This document shows positions 18,176-26,232 of a DNA stretch of 64,000 nt, in pieces; within the stretch, counting starts at the first letter, position 1, and every line of letters starts with the position of its first letter. The stretch is from Paenibacillus periandrae (lineage in GTDB: Bacteria > Bacillota > Bacilli > Paenibacillales > NBRC-103111): contig NZ_JAJNMU010000012.1 of NCBI RefSeq assembly GCF_022458865.1, forward strand, positions 186,001 through 250,000, written 5' to 3'. Below the pieces are notes generated by a model. That model saw only the letters and a program-made list of their open reading frames with translations. It was not told the origin of the DNA and did no database searches. Made by a program: the position numbers and the translations under genes.

Positions 18176-19081
18176 ATGAATAAAGTAAAAGTAGCCATAC
18201 TCGGATCAGGCAACATAGGCACCGACTTGATGTATAAGCTGGAACGGAGCGATGTTCTGGAGCTGACCGCGTTGATCGGTATTGACCCGGCCTCGGAAGG
18301 ATTGCAAAGAGCCCGGTCCCTCGGCTATACCACCTATGATAACGGGATACAAGCTATCGTGGATCATCCGGATCTGGCTGACCTTGTATTTGACGCAACA
18401 TCGGCTAAGGCTCACGTGCGTCACGCCAAGGTACTGCAGGAACTGGGAATAACGGCCATTGATCTGACTCCGGCAGCTCGAGGTCCGTTTTTAAGCCCAG
18501 TAGTGAATTTCCAGGACCATCTTCATGCACCTAATGTTAACCTCATTACCTGCGGTGGACAAGCGACGATTCCTATTATTCATGCTATTAACAGCGTGGC
18601 CGACGTCTATTATGCGGAAATTGTCGCTACCATTTCCAGCAAAAGCGCAGGTCCCGGCACTCGGGCTAATATCGACGAGTTTACGAACACAACTCGCCGT
18701 GGAATTGAGGAAGTCGGAGGCGCCGATCGGGGTAAAGCTATTATTATCTTAAATCCGGCGAATCCTCCGATTATGATGAGAAATACCGTTTACTGCCAAG
18801 TGAAAAATATGGACCAGGCTGCTATCAGCCAATCAGTTCATGACATGGTGGCCAGAGTCAAGGAATACGTGCCAGGCTATCGTCTCAAACAGGAGTTGCT
18901 GTTCGATGAAGATAAAGTAACGATTTTCCTGGAGGTTGAGGGAGCTGGTGATTATTTCGAAGCGTATGCCGGTAATCTGGACATCATGACAGCTACTGCT
19001 GTACGCATCGGTGAAGAGTTTGCCCGTCATCGGTTGTCCGGTGCTCTGGTAGAGGAAGGAGGGAAACAGATTGAAGCGTAA
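18176..19081 (+). CDS. Acylating acetaldehyde dehydrogenase (DmpF/MhpF type)
   Basis: 301 residues, the usual family length. The Rossmann loop is ILGSGNIGTDL (residues 8-18), and catalytic C126 lies in LITCGGQATIPI; SKSAGPGTRANIDEFT is the typical coenzyme A/NAD region. The enzyme converts acetaldehyde, or short aldehydes such as propanal, plus CoA and NAD to acyl-CoA, and works in a channelling complex with its aldolase partner. AAAGGAG precedes ATG 18176. It overlaps the aldolase gene by 11 bases, as expected for the complex. These pairs are best known from meta-cleavage of aromatics; no such enzymes are here, so a sugar-derived aldehyde is likely. Confidence 0.92.
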   Translation: MNKVKVAILGSGNIGTDLMYKLERSDVLELTALIGIDPASEGLQRARSLGYTTYDNGIQAIVDHPDLADLVFDATSAKAHVRHAKVLQELGITAIDLTPAARGPFLSPVVNFQDHLHAPNVNLITCGGQATIPIIHAINSVADVYYAEIVATISSKSAGPGTRANIDEFTNTTRRGIEEVGGADRGKAIIILNPANPPIMMRNTVYCQVKNMDQAAISQSVHDMVARVKEYVPGYRLKQELLFDEDKVTIFLEVEGAGDYFEAYAGNLDIMTATAVRIGEEFARHRLSGALVEEGGKQIEA

Positions 19082-20081
19082 CAGCACAGAATCGATTCGA
19101 ATAACCGAAGTGTGTCTAAGAGACGGCAGCCATGCGGTTGCTCATCAATTCACAGTAGAACAGGTTCGAGCAGTTGCCCGTACTTTGGATGATGCAGGCA
19201 TGCATTATATAGAAGTGAGCCATGGTGATGGCTTAGGTGGTTCAACCCTACAGTATGGACGTTCGCTCGTTGATGAAATGAAGCTTATTGAGACAGCGGT
19301 AGAGCAATGCAAGCAAGCACAGGTTGCCGTACTGCTCATTCCCGGTATCGGGACTGTACAGGAGTTGAAGCAGGCTCACTCGATAGGAGCTAAGCTGGTA
19401 CGAGTCGCAACACATGTAACAGAGGCGAATGTTTCGGCGCAGCATCTTCATGTTGCTCGCGAGCTGGGTATGGAAGCAATCGGCTTTCTCATGATGGCTC
19501 ACTCTGCACCTGTCGAAGTTCTTGTTGAGCAGGCCAAGCTGATGGAAAGCTATGGCGCTCAGGCTGTGTATGTGACCGATTCCGCCGGTGCCATGCTGCC
19601 TCAAGACGTCAGAGAAAGAGTCAAAGCGTTGCGGGGTGCCTTATCTTGTGAAATCGGTTTTCACGCACACAATAATCTTTCACTTGCTGTAGCAAATACA
19701 CTTGTCGCGATAGAAGAAGGTGCGACCCGTATCGACAGCAGTACCCGCTGTCTCGGAGCAGGGGCTGGCAATACGCAGACGGAAGCTCTGATCGCCGTCC
19801 TTCAGCGTATGGATATGCACCTTGGTATCGATTTGTACAAAATGATGGATCTTGCCGAGGATGTAGTCGCACCGATCATGCATCGCGTGCCGGAGATCAA
19901 TAAGGGCAGCTTGGCCATGGGCTATGCCGGTGTGTATTCCAGCTTTCTGCTCCATGCAGAAAGAGCTGGCAAACGGTTCGGCGTCGATCCACGCGATATC
20001 CTGATGGAATTGGGCCGTTGCAAGGCTGTTGGCGGGCAGGAAGACATGATTCTCGATGTGGCAGCCAGCTTACGTAAATAA
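19071..20081 (+). CDS. 4-hydroxy-2-oxovalerate aldolase-like enzyme (DmpG/MhpE type)
   Basis: 336 residues of the HMGL/DRE-TIM metallolyase fold. The N-terminal VCLRDGSHA gives R17 and the metal/catalytic D18 and H21; the metal-binding HxH is H198/H200 in GFHAHNNLSL. The C-terminal communication domain is present, so it can dock with the dehydrogenase just upstream. The classical reaction is 4-hydroxy-2-oxovalerate to pyruvate plus acetaldehyde; homologues accept other aldehydes. The start is TTG 19071, seven bases after GGAAGGAGGG. It is the last gene of the operon. Confidence 0.92.
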   Translation: MKRNSTESIRITEVCLRDGSHAVAHQFTVEQVRAVARTLDDAGMHYIEVSHGDGLGGSTLQYGRSLVDEMKLIETAVEQCKQAQVAVLLIPGIGTVQELKQAHSIGAKLVRVATHVTEANVSAQHLHVARELGMEAIGFLMMAHSAPVEVLVEQAKLMESYGAQAVYVTDSAGAMLPQDVRERVKALRGALSCEIGFHAHNNLSLAVANTLVAIEEGATRIDSSTRCLGAGAGNTQTEALIAVLQRMDMHLGIDLYKMMDLAEDVVAPIMHRVPEINKGSLAMGYAGVYSSFLLHAERAGKRFGVDPRDILMELGRCKAVGGQEDMILDVAASLRK

Positions 20082-20128
20082 TTGGACATTGTAAGCACGA
20101 CTGGAATGTCTTACTGTCTAATAGAATG

Positions 20129-20230
20129 GAATTCTGGATATAAATGTAAGAAAAACTTCGGATCGAAGCCTATTCGGTGAAGATACATTCGTGTTTTAAA
20201 TGTAGCTTTTCTTGCAATACCAGAATATTC
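20129..20230. other. Structured non-coding stretch after the aldolase gene
   Basis: Imperfect outer arms (20129-20150 with 20211-20230) enclose a perfect small hairpin CTTCG-GAT-CGAAG (20156-20168) and a second hairpin with TACATT/AATGTA (20184-20189 with 20199-20204). The layout is a possible three-way junction. No ORF is convincing in 20082-20297. It may be part of a 3' UTR, a small RNA, or chance in AT-rich sequence. Confidence 0.3.
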
Positions 20231-20263
20231 AGCTCCGCTGAAAACTTATAAATTGCCGATATT

Positions 20264-20300
20264 ATAAAAAGGCTCTCCTATGTTGGAGAGTCTCTTTTTA
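20264..20300. terminator. Bidirectional terminator between convergent transcripts
   Basis: CTCTCC/GGAGAG arms with a six-base loop are flanked by AAAAAGG on the left and TCTCTTTTT on the right, so T runs are formed on both strands. It closes the catabolic operon on the plus strand and the lipoprotein gene at 20298-20783 on the minus strand. Confidence 0.75.
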
Positions 20301-20783
20301 TGCAGGCATAGGTGTATCCGTAGGCTTGGCATATCCTTTGTTGTATCGCGTATCAATATAATCACGAATTTCCTTTACCGATTTTCCATCTTTACTTAAT
20401 TGAGCTGTAGTTAAAGCGATCTCCATACAAACTCCACACCGTGTACCGTGATCGTCCCACACAACACTTCCATCGGTTTTTACTTCCTTTATAAAACAAT
20501 TCATATTGCTTTTATGACCAGCCTCATCTCCACATCCACAGTAACAAGGAATCCATTTGAGCTTATCGATGCTTAGAGCGGCGATCTGATAAATTTTTTG
20601 AGTTTGCTCAGGTTGGTTATTAAGAAATTTGGGAAGAGTGTTGATCGAACTGGTCATTTCCTGCAGATCTCCATTGTGGGCTACTGCATGGGATGTTGCA
20701 TGCTCCGGGGCGCCTTTACTACACGCAGCCATGCTGATCATCGCTAGTAAAGTCAAAGATATCTGGATTGCTTTAAATCTCAT
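20298..20783 (-). CDS. PCYCGC-motif lipoprotein
   Basis: 161 residues. The N-terminus is a lipoprotein signal peptide with the lipobox MAAC. The hallmark PCYCGCGDEAGHKSN follows in the middle, with further paired cysteines in NCFIKEV and RCGVCMEIAL. The family (PCYCGC motif lipoproteins) is common in Bacillales; the cysteines suggest metal or redox binding, but no function is established to my knowledge. An open frame extends 20 codons upstream, but GGGAGG lies eight bases before ATG at 20783, fixing the start. It is transcribed away from the lysR gene. Confidence 0.85.
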   Translation of the reverse strand: MRFKAIQISLTLLAMISMAACSKGAPEHATSHAVAHNGDLQEMTSSINTLPKFLNNQPEQTQKIYQIAALSIDKLKWIPCYCGCGDEAGHKSNMNCFIKEVKTDGSVVWDDHGTRCGVCMEIALTTAQLSKDGKSVKEIRDYIDTRYNKGYAKPTDTPMPA

Positions 20784-20935
20784 TATTTTCCTCCCTAAGA
20801 CCTTTATATTAAGCAATGTATTATAAAAACATATGAAAATCAAGTTATCCGGTACCTCTACTCATGCAGCTTAACGCAACAGGCTTCCTTTACATTCGCA
20901 CATGTAATAAGATATGAAATAAAGGGGGCATTTCA

Positions 20936-21838
20936 TTGACACTGCAACAATTAAAGTATGTGATTGAGGTGGCGAATCAAGGCTCCATTAATGAAGCTGC
21001 CAAGCGATTATTTATTTCTCAACCGAGTCTTTCAAATGCGATTAAGGATCTGGAAAAAGAAATGCAGATTGCCATATTTGAAAGATCGAATAAAGGGATT
21101 TCACTTTCGAAGGAAGGTGTCGAATTTTTAAGCTATGCGCGACAGGTTGTTGAGCAGGCTGAATTATTGGAAGGGCGTTATCTCGATGCCAAACCTTCCC
21201 CGCAGCACTTTTCCGTATCTACCCAGCATTACGCTTTTGCGGTCAATGCATTTGTAAATCTATGTCAGGAGCATGGTCAAGACGAATATGAATTTGCATT
21301 GCGTGAAACCAAAACCTACGAGATCATTGAGGACGTCAAAAGCTTACGCAGCGAAATTGGCATTTTATATCTGAATGAATTTAATGGAAAAGTCATCCAT
21401 AAGCTGCTGAAAGAAGCTAATTTACAATTTAACAGCTTATTTACCGCTAAACCGCATATTTTCATCAGCAGCAAAAATCCGCTGGCCCATCAATCCATCG
21501 TAACGATAGAACAGCTGCAGCAATATCCGTATCTTTCTTTTGATCAGGGCGAGTACAATTCCTTTCATTTCTCCGAAGAAATTCTCAGTACACTTTCCCA
21601 TAAAAAAAGTATACGCGTGAATGATCGGGCGACGCTTTTTAATTTACTGATTGGGTTAAACGGGTATACCATATCGACAGGCGTGCTGAGCAAAGATTTG
21701 AATGGTAATGATATTATTCCTGTACCGTTGGATTGTGAGGAAGTCATTAATGTCGGTTGGATTTCTCATCGCAATGTTGCGTTGTCCAAGCTCGGCTATG
21801 CCTACATACAAGCTCTCCAACAGGTCATATCCACATAG
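20936..21838 (+). CDS. LysR-family transcriptional regulator
   Basis: 300 residues. The N-terminal winged HTH is classic: LQQLKYVIEVANQGSINEAA, then KRLFISQPSLSNAIKDLE and IFERSNKGISLSKEG. The remaining part is a periplasmic-binding-like effector domain. The start is TTG 20936 after AAAGGGGG. It is divergent from the PCYCGC lipoprotein gene and followed in the same direction, after 127 bases, by the FGGY kinase operon; either could be its target. The effector is unknown. Confidence 0.92.
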   Translation: MTLQQLKYVIEVANQGSINEAAKRLFISQPSLSNAIKDLEKEMQIAIFERSNKGISLSKEGVEFLSYARQVVEQAELLEGRYLDAKPSPQHFSVSTQHYAFAVNAFVNLCQEHGQDEYEFALRETKTYEIIEDVKSLRSEIGILYLNEFNGKVIHKLLKEANLQFNSLFTAKPHIFISSKNPLAHQSIVTIEQLQQYPYLSFDQGEYNSFHFSEEILSTLSHKKSIRVNDRATLFNLLIGLNGYTISTGVLSKDLNGNDIIPVPLDCEEVINVGWISHRNVALSKLGYAYIQALQQVIST

Positions 21839-21849
21839 CAGCACTTAGA

Positions 21850-21861
21850 CTTGTATACAAG
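21850..21861. promoter_or_regulatory. GntR-like operator palindrome upstream of the FGGY kinase
   Basis: CTTGTATACAAG is a perfect 12-bp palindrome. Its TTGTATACAA core is the form commonly bound by FadR/FCD-type GntR regulators. It lies 105 bases before the FGGY kinase start. No FCD-type GntR gene is in the window, so the regulator would be encoded elsewhere. Confidence 0.35.
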
Positions 21862-21965
21862 CGCACGCTCACAATGATCTCAAGAAATAACATTCGGCAG
21901 CTGCTACAGTGCCGTTCTGCACTGGCAAGTGACTGACAACCTACGGAGTATGGAGGCTTAAGCAT

Positions 21966-23324
21966 ATGAACTTTATCGGCCTGGATATTGGCACTACATC
22001 GATATGCGGTATTATCATGGATGCAGCGAGTGGCACGATACTTAATTCCGTAACAAAAAGCAACAACGCTTCTATAGATTCGATTCATCCTTGGGAATTT
22101 ATTCAGGATCCAGATGTGATCCTCAAGATCGTCTTCGAGATTTTGGATCAATTGACAAGCGGCGGTGTTCATGCAGCTGGTATAGGCTTAACCGGACAAA
22201 TGCATGGTATGCTCTACGTGGATGACGTGGGTAACCACGTATCACCGCTGTATACGTGGCAGGATCAACGAGGGGATTTAGCGATCAACGACATCAGTGA
22301 CGGTGACACCTATGTGTCCCGCTTATCGGGGATTACATCCATGCCGCTGGCGACGGGCTTTGGATTGGTGACCCATCACTATAATTTGCAGAACGGACTT
22401 ATACCGGCAAATGCTGCCTGCATATGCACCATCGCAGACTATGTAGCCATGAAGCTAACAGGAGGGTGCAAGCCGCTTATGGATCCGACCAACGCTGCAA
22501 GCTTAGGTCTGTTTAACCTCGAATTCATGGATTTCGAAGCTCATACGTTGGAGGCGGCGGGAATCGAGTGGAGGATGCTGCCGGAAGTAGTTCCTTCAGG
22601 CACCGTCATCGGACATTCACAGGCAGGGATACCCGTGACAGTTTCACTTGGAGACAATCAAGCCAGCTTTCTCGGATCCGTCAGTTCGATCACGGACTCG
22701 GTGCTGTTGAATGTTGGAACAGGTTCACAAATCTCAATATTTAGCAAACGCTTTCTTACGATAGAACCTCTTGATATTCGTCCATTCCCAGGCGGGGGAT
22801 ATCTGCTTGTTGGAGCTTCCCTGAGTGGCGGAAAATCCTATGCGCTGCTGGAAAGCTTTTTTCGTGAGGTATGCGTACAGCTTGGCGGTTTGGAGGACCG
22901 AGGCAGTCTGTATGCAAGGATGAGTCAATTAGCAGAAAAGGCTGTACTGGATAGAGAGCTTCGCGTCCAGACCCAGTTTTATGGCTCCAGATCCGATCCT
23001 TCTAAGAGAGGGTCCATTGAAGGTATTGACTCACTGAACTTCACACCTGGTCATCTCATCATCGGTGTAATCGATGGGATCATTGCAGAGCTGTACCAAT
23101 TTTATACAACGTTCCCGAACGAGCGCAAGCAGCAGATCAAGTCACTTATCGGGTCCGGCAATGGAATTCGAAATAATGCTACATTACGCCAAAGGCTTTC
23201 CATGACCTTTAACCTACCGCTGCAAATTGCGGCTCATCCGGAAGAGGCAGCGTATGGCGCCAGTTTGTGTGCGTCCGTGGGGTGCTCGGTATTCCCGGAC
23301 TTTCAGCACATTGCTTTTGAATAA
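21966..23324 (+). CDS. FGGY-family carbohydrate kinase (sedoheptulokinase-like)
   Basis: 452 residues with both FGGY actin-like domains: phosphate-binding FIGLDIGTTSICG at the N-terminus, GLTGQMHGMLYVD, catalytic-type LGDNQASFLGS, the nucleotide-binding LLNVGTGSQISIF, and C-terminal adenosine loops LIGSGNGIRNNATL and AAYGASLC. The LTGQMHG segment and overall length are closest to sedoheptulokinase/xylulokinase-like members. Phosphorylation of a ketose is expected. GGAGG precedes ATG 21966. It leads the operon of a two-component system, transporter, sulfatases and a glycosidase, so it probably phosphorylates the sugar released by them. Confidence 0.88.
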   Translation: MNFIGLDIGTTSICGIIMDAASGTILNSVTKSNNASIDSIHPWEFIQDPDVILKIVFEILDQLTSGGVHAAGIGLTGQMHGMLYVDDVGNHVSPLYTWQDQRGDLAINDISDGDTYVSRLSGITSMPLATGFGLVTHHYNLQNGLIPANAACICTIADYVAMKLTGGCKPLMDPTNAASLGLFNLEFMDFEAHTLEAAGIEWRMLPEVVPSGTVIGHSQAGIPVTVSLGDNQASFLGSVSSITDSVLLNVGTGSQISIFSKRFLTIEPLDIRPFPGGGYLLVGASLSGGKSYALLESFFREVCVQLGGLEDRGSLYARMSQLAEKAVLDRELRVQTQFYGSRSDPSKRGSIEGIDSLNFTPGHLIIGVIDGIIAELYQFYTTFPNERKQQIKSLIGSGNGIRNNATLRQRLSMTFNLPLQIAAHPEEAAYGASLCASVGCSVFPDFQHIAFE

Positions 23325-23343
23325 ATGGGAATGGGGCGATCGA

Positions 23344-24357
23344 ATGTTTCATGTATTGGTAGCGGAAGACGAGGTATGGATTCGGAATGCGATTGTGGAA
23401 ATGATTGAACGTTTTGAGCTTGGCTTTAAGGTGGTAGCACAGGCGAGTGACGGTGTGGAGGCATGGAATTTGATTAATGAGTATTGGCCTAATGTTGTGA
23501 TTACAGATATTATGATGCCCCAATTGGATGGACTTTCGCTTCTCCAAAAGTGTGATGAATATAATATTTCCATTGTTCCTATCGTAATAAGTGGTTATGA
23601 AAATTTCAATTATGCTCAGCAAGCGATGCGATATGGGGCTACAGAATATTTGTTAAAGCCAGTGCCAGCGGCTGATTTGAAAAGAGCATTGATACGCTCG
23701 GTAGAAAGATTACAGCAATCCCATCATCATCATGAGCCGCTCCATAAAATTCAAAATTTTATAGAAAAGATGGAGGTCATGGATCATCAAGAGCTTGCGA
23801 AGGAAGCGGTTCTGTTGATTCATTTTATCATGAAAATGAAAACAGCGAATCCAGGTGTTAGATCCGGTCTTTTACGTATTTTTTTGAACAAATTAAATGA
23901 TCAGCTAGTCAGTATTATACCCAACTATCACAAGGCGGATTTAGGGAACGAAAAAGATATCGAGTCGATACAAAGCCACTTTCTGAAACTGTTGGAAGAA
24001 TGGTCCCGTCATCAACATCGTGATGATCATAAAAACCATATGATGATGAAAAAAGTGAATGAATATGTGCAGCAGCATTACCACAAGGAAATCACACTTT
24101 CCCAAATCGCCGAGTATAGCGATCTGAGTATTTCCAGATTTTGTGTTCTTTTTAAAAAGAATAACGGAGATTCATTTATCAATTACTTGAATTTATATCG
24201 AATCGATAAGGCTAAACAGTTGCTGTTGGATTTGGATCTTAAAGTATACGAGGTCGCAGATATGGTCGGATTTTCCTCTTTACCTTACTTCAACCGTCTC
24301 TTTAAAAGCATCATGAATCAGTCGCCAAATGAATATAGAAGGAGTCTCGGGCTATGA
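23344..24357 (+). CDS. YesN-like response regulator with AraC-type HTH domain
   Basis: 337 residues, shorter than the other YesN-like protein in the window because the middle region is short. The receiver domain has VAEDEVW, phospho-acceptor D55 in ITDIMMPQ and YLLKPV. The AraC-type HTH ends the protein (ITLSQIAEYSDLSISRFCVL, then YEVADMVGFSSLPYFNRLFK). The start is ATG 23344; the frame is open further up, inside the kinase gene, but the receiver fold begins at this ATG. The ribosome binding site is weak (GGGGCGA) and expression may depend on coupling with the upstream gene. It overlaps the histidine kinase gene by four bases (ATGA). Confidence 0.9.
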   Translation: MFHVLVAEDEVWIRNAIVEMIERFELGFKVVAQASDGVEAWNLINEYWPNVVITDIMMPQLDGLSLLQKCDEYNISIVPIVISGYENFNYAQQAMRYGATEYLLKPVPAADLKRALIRSVERLQQSHHHHEPLHKIQNFIEKMEVMDHQELAKEAVLLIHFIMKMKTANPGVRSGLLRIFLNKLNDQLVSIIPNYHKADLGNEKDIESIQSHFLKLLEEWSRHQHRDDHKNHMMMKKVNEYVQQHYHKEITLSQIAEYSDLSISRFCVLFKKNNGDSFINYLNLYRIDKAKQLLLDLDLKVYEVADMVGFSSLPYFNRLFKSIMNQSPNEYRRSLGL

Positions 24358-26138
24358 AATTACCCCGTATTCAAGTCAGGTCTATTAAACATAGAATGAT
24401 TATTCTATTCCTGGCACTCAGCTTGGTTTCGATTGGCTTGATCACGCTATTTTCCCATTTCTACTACAGCAAAGCGGTTAAAGAGGACTTTGTGACCATA
24501 ACCACAGAAGCGACAGATCGGCTGAACCATCATATGGAGTTTTATTTTAAGCAAATGAAAAACTCAACCAATACGTTAATTAATACTTCTTTGACCCAAA
24601 CGTGGTTAATGAAAGAGTATGTTCCTAAACCGGAGGATATTAGTGAAATCGAAATGGAGATGAAGGCCTATGTATCTTTTAACTTTCCAGAAATTGAAAA
24701 TATGTATTTAGTATCTAATGATAAACGGGTTTTACCTTTATTTAACGCTGCTTATTTGAATAGCTCCTACGTAAATGAGGCCTGGTATCCGTCTGTTCCT
24801 GTATCCAAAGTAACCGTTCTGCCTACACATCGCTTGAAAGGAACGGGGCCTCACGTATTAAATATGCTCATTCCTATTTACAGCACGCAAAACCTGGAGA
24901 TGATAGGAAATCTGATCGTACAGTTCTCCTTGTCCGAAATCGAAGCAACACTTACCAAATCAAAATTGGGGAAGACCGGTTATTTCTTTATTCTTTCCGA
25001 GCAAGATACCTATGTGTATCATCCGAATTCAGAATGGATAGGCAAGCAGCGTAGTGAAACGTCCCTCAATGAGCTGATTTTGAATGATGAGACCAAGAGT
25101 ACGATGTATGACCTGAATGGAACTCCTTATTTGGTCTCATACGGCATTTCGGGTTACACGGGTTGGAAGATCGTTTCTTTCGTCCCTTATTCGGAGATGG
25201 CCCACAGCTTGCAATCAGCCGTCCAATCTACGTTTATAACGTTCGCAATGATATCGATCATCATCATGGTGTCGATTCCTTTATTACTTCGCCAATTTAT
25301 TAATCCGATCAAGCATATCAAGTCGCTGATGGAATCTGTAGCCATGGGTAACCTGAACGTAAGGGCTCACAAAGTATCCAATATTAATGAATTTGAAATT
25401 TTAATCAGCAGTTTTAATAAGATGGTCGAGCAGCTGTCTATTTTAATGGATGAGGTATCCCATTACAAGGTCAAAGAAGTGGAGCTTCAACTACAGCAAA
25501 GCGAAGCCACGATCCGTGCGCTTCAAAACCAGATTAATCCTCATTTGCTGTACAATACGCTGGATATTATTAAAAGCATTGCCTTTCTGGAGGACGTCCC
25601 GATTATCGAGAGGATCACCCACAATTTGGCTGATGTGTATCGTTATGCCTCTAAATGGTCTTATGATGAAGTAACATTGAACGAAGAATTGAGCTCGTTA
25701 ACCAAGTATTTGGAAATTATTCATATTCGCTATCCTAAAAAATTCGAGAGTAGTGTTCGCGTAAATGACAAGTTCCTGAGCTGCCCCATTATTAAGCTTA
25801 GTATTCAACCTATTGTGGAAAATGCGGTTAAATATGCTGTTGAGCCAAAAGGTGGTGAAGCGGCTATTATCGTGAGCGCATACCAGGATCATCAGGATTT
25901 GATTATCGAGATTGCTGATAATGGTCCGGGTATATCCGATGATAAGATAACAAGCCTGGAGGAACAATTTAACAACCGTTCGTCGAATGAAGACACGTTG
26001 ATGAGCAGTGCGATCGGTTTGGCAAATGTACACACACGGTTATCACTAAAATATGGACAAGCTTATGGCGTGTCCGTCCATTCCTTCTCTGGACGCGGCA
26101 GTGTGATCAGTCTTAGGATACCTTATCGCAGCTCGTAA
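24354..26138 (+). CDS. YesM-like sensor histidine kinase
   Basis: 594 residues. An N-terminal transmembrane helix (about residues 16-36), a large extracellular Cache-like sensor with KTGYFFILSEQDTYVYHP, a second helix (about 285-310), HAMP, then the kinase core with the phospho-acceptor His in NQINPHLLYNTLD, N box QPIVENAVKYAV, G1 box IADNGPGIS and G2 box IGLANVHTRL. It is the partner of the regulator just upstream; gene order here is regulator-kinase, the reverse of the pair at 6220-9538. It likely senses the ligand of the transporter encoded next. Confidence 0.93.
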   Translation: MKLPRIQVRSIKHRMIILFLALSLVSIGLITLFSHFYYSKAVKEDFVTITTEATDRLNHHMEFYFKQMKNSTNTLINTSLTQTWLMKEYVPKPEDISEIEMEMKAYVSFNFPEIENMYLVSNDKRVLPLFNAAYLNSSYVNEAWYPSVPVSKVTVLPTHRLKGTGPHVLNMLIPIYSTQNLEMIGNLIVQFSLSEIEATLTKSKLGKTGYFFILSEQDTYVYHPNSEWIGKQRSETSLNELILNDETKSTMYDLNGTPYLVSYGISGYTGWKIVSFVPYSEMAHSLQSAVQSTFITFAMISIIIMVSIPLLLRQFINPIKHIKSLMESVAMGNLNVRAHKVSNINEFEILISSFNKMVEQLSILMDEVSHYKVKEVELQLQQSEATIRALQNQINPHLLYNTLDIIKSIAFLEDVPIIERITHNLADVYRYASKWSYDEVTLNEELSSLTKYLEIIHIRYPKKFESSVRVNDKFLSCPIIKLSIQPIVENAVKYAVEPKGGEAAIIVSAYQDHQDLIIEIADNGPGISDDKITSLEEQFNNRSSNEDTLMSSAIGLANVHTRLSLKYGQAYGVSVHSFSGRGSVISLRIPYRSS

Positions 26139-26232
26139 AAAGATAGGACTATAAATAAAAAGATTGTGTAAGGAAAAAAAGTGCAATTAGCAGTATGGTT
26201 ATTAATGAAATGAGAAACGAGGGGGACAAGAC

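Noticed and set aside
18176..20081. The DmpF/DmpG pair as part of an aromatic meta-cleavage pathway
   Set aside because: No extradiol dioxygenase, hydrolase, decarboxylase or tautomerase gene is nearby; neighbours are sugar-type transporters and sugar-acid enzymes.
20889..20918. TTTACA/TATGAA as a promoter for the LysR gene
   Set aside because: The predicted transcription start would fall inside the ribosome binding site, leaving no leader.
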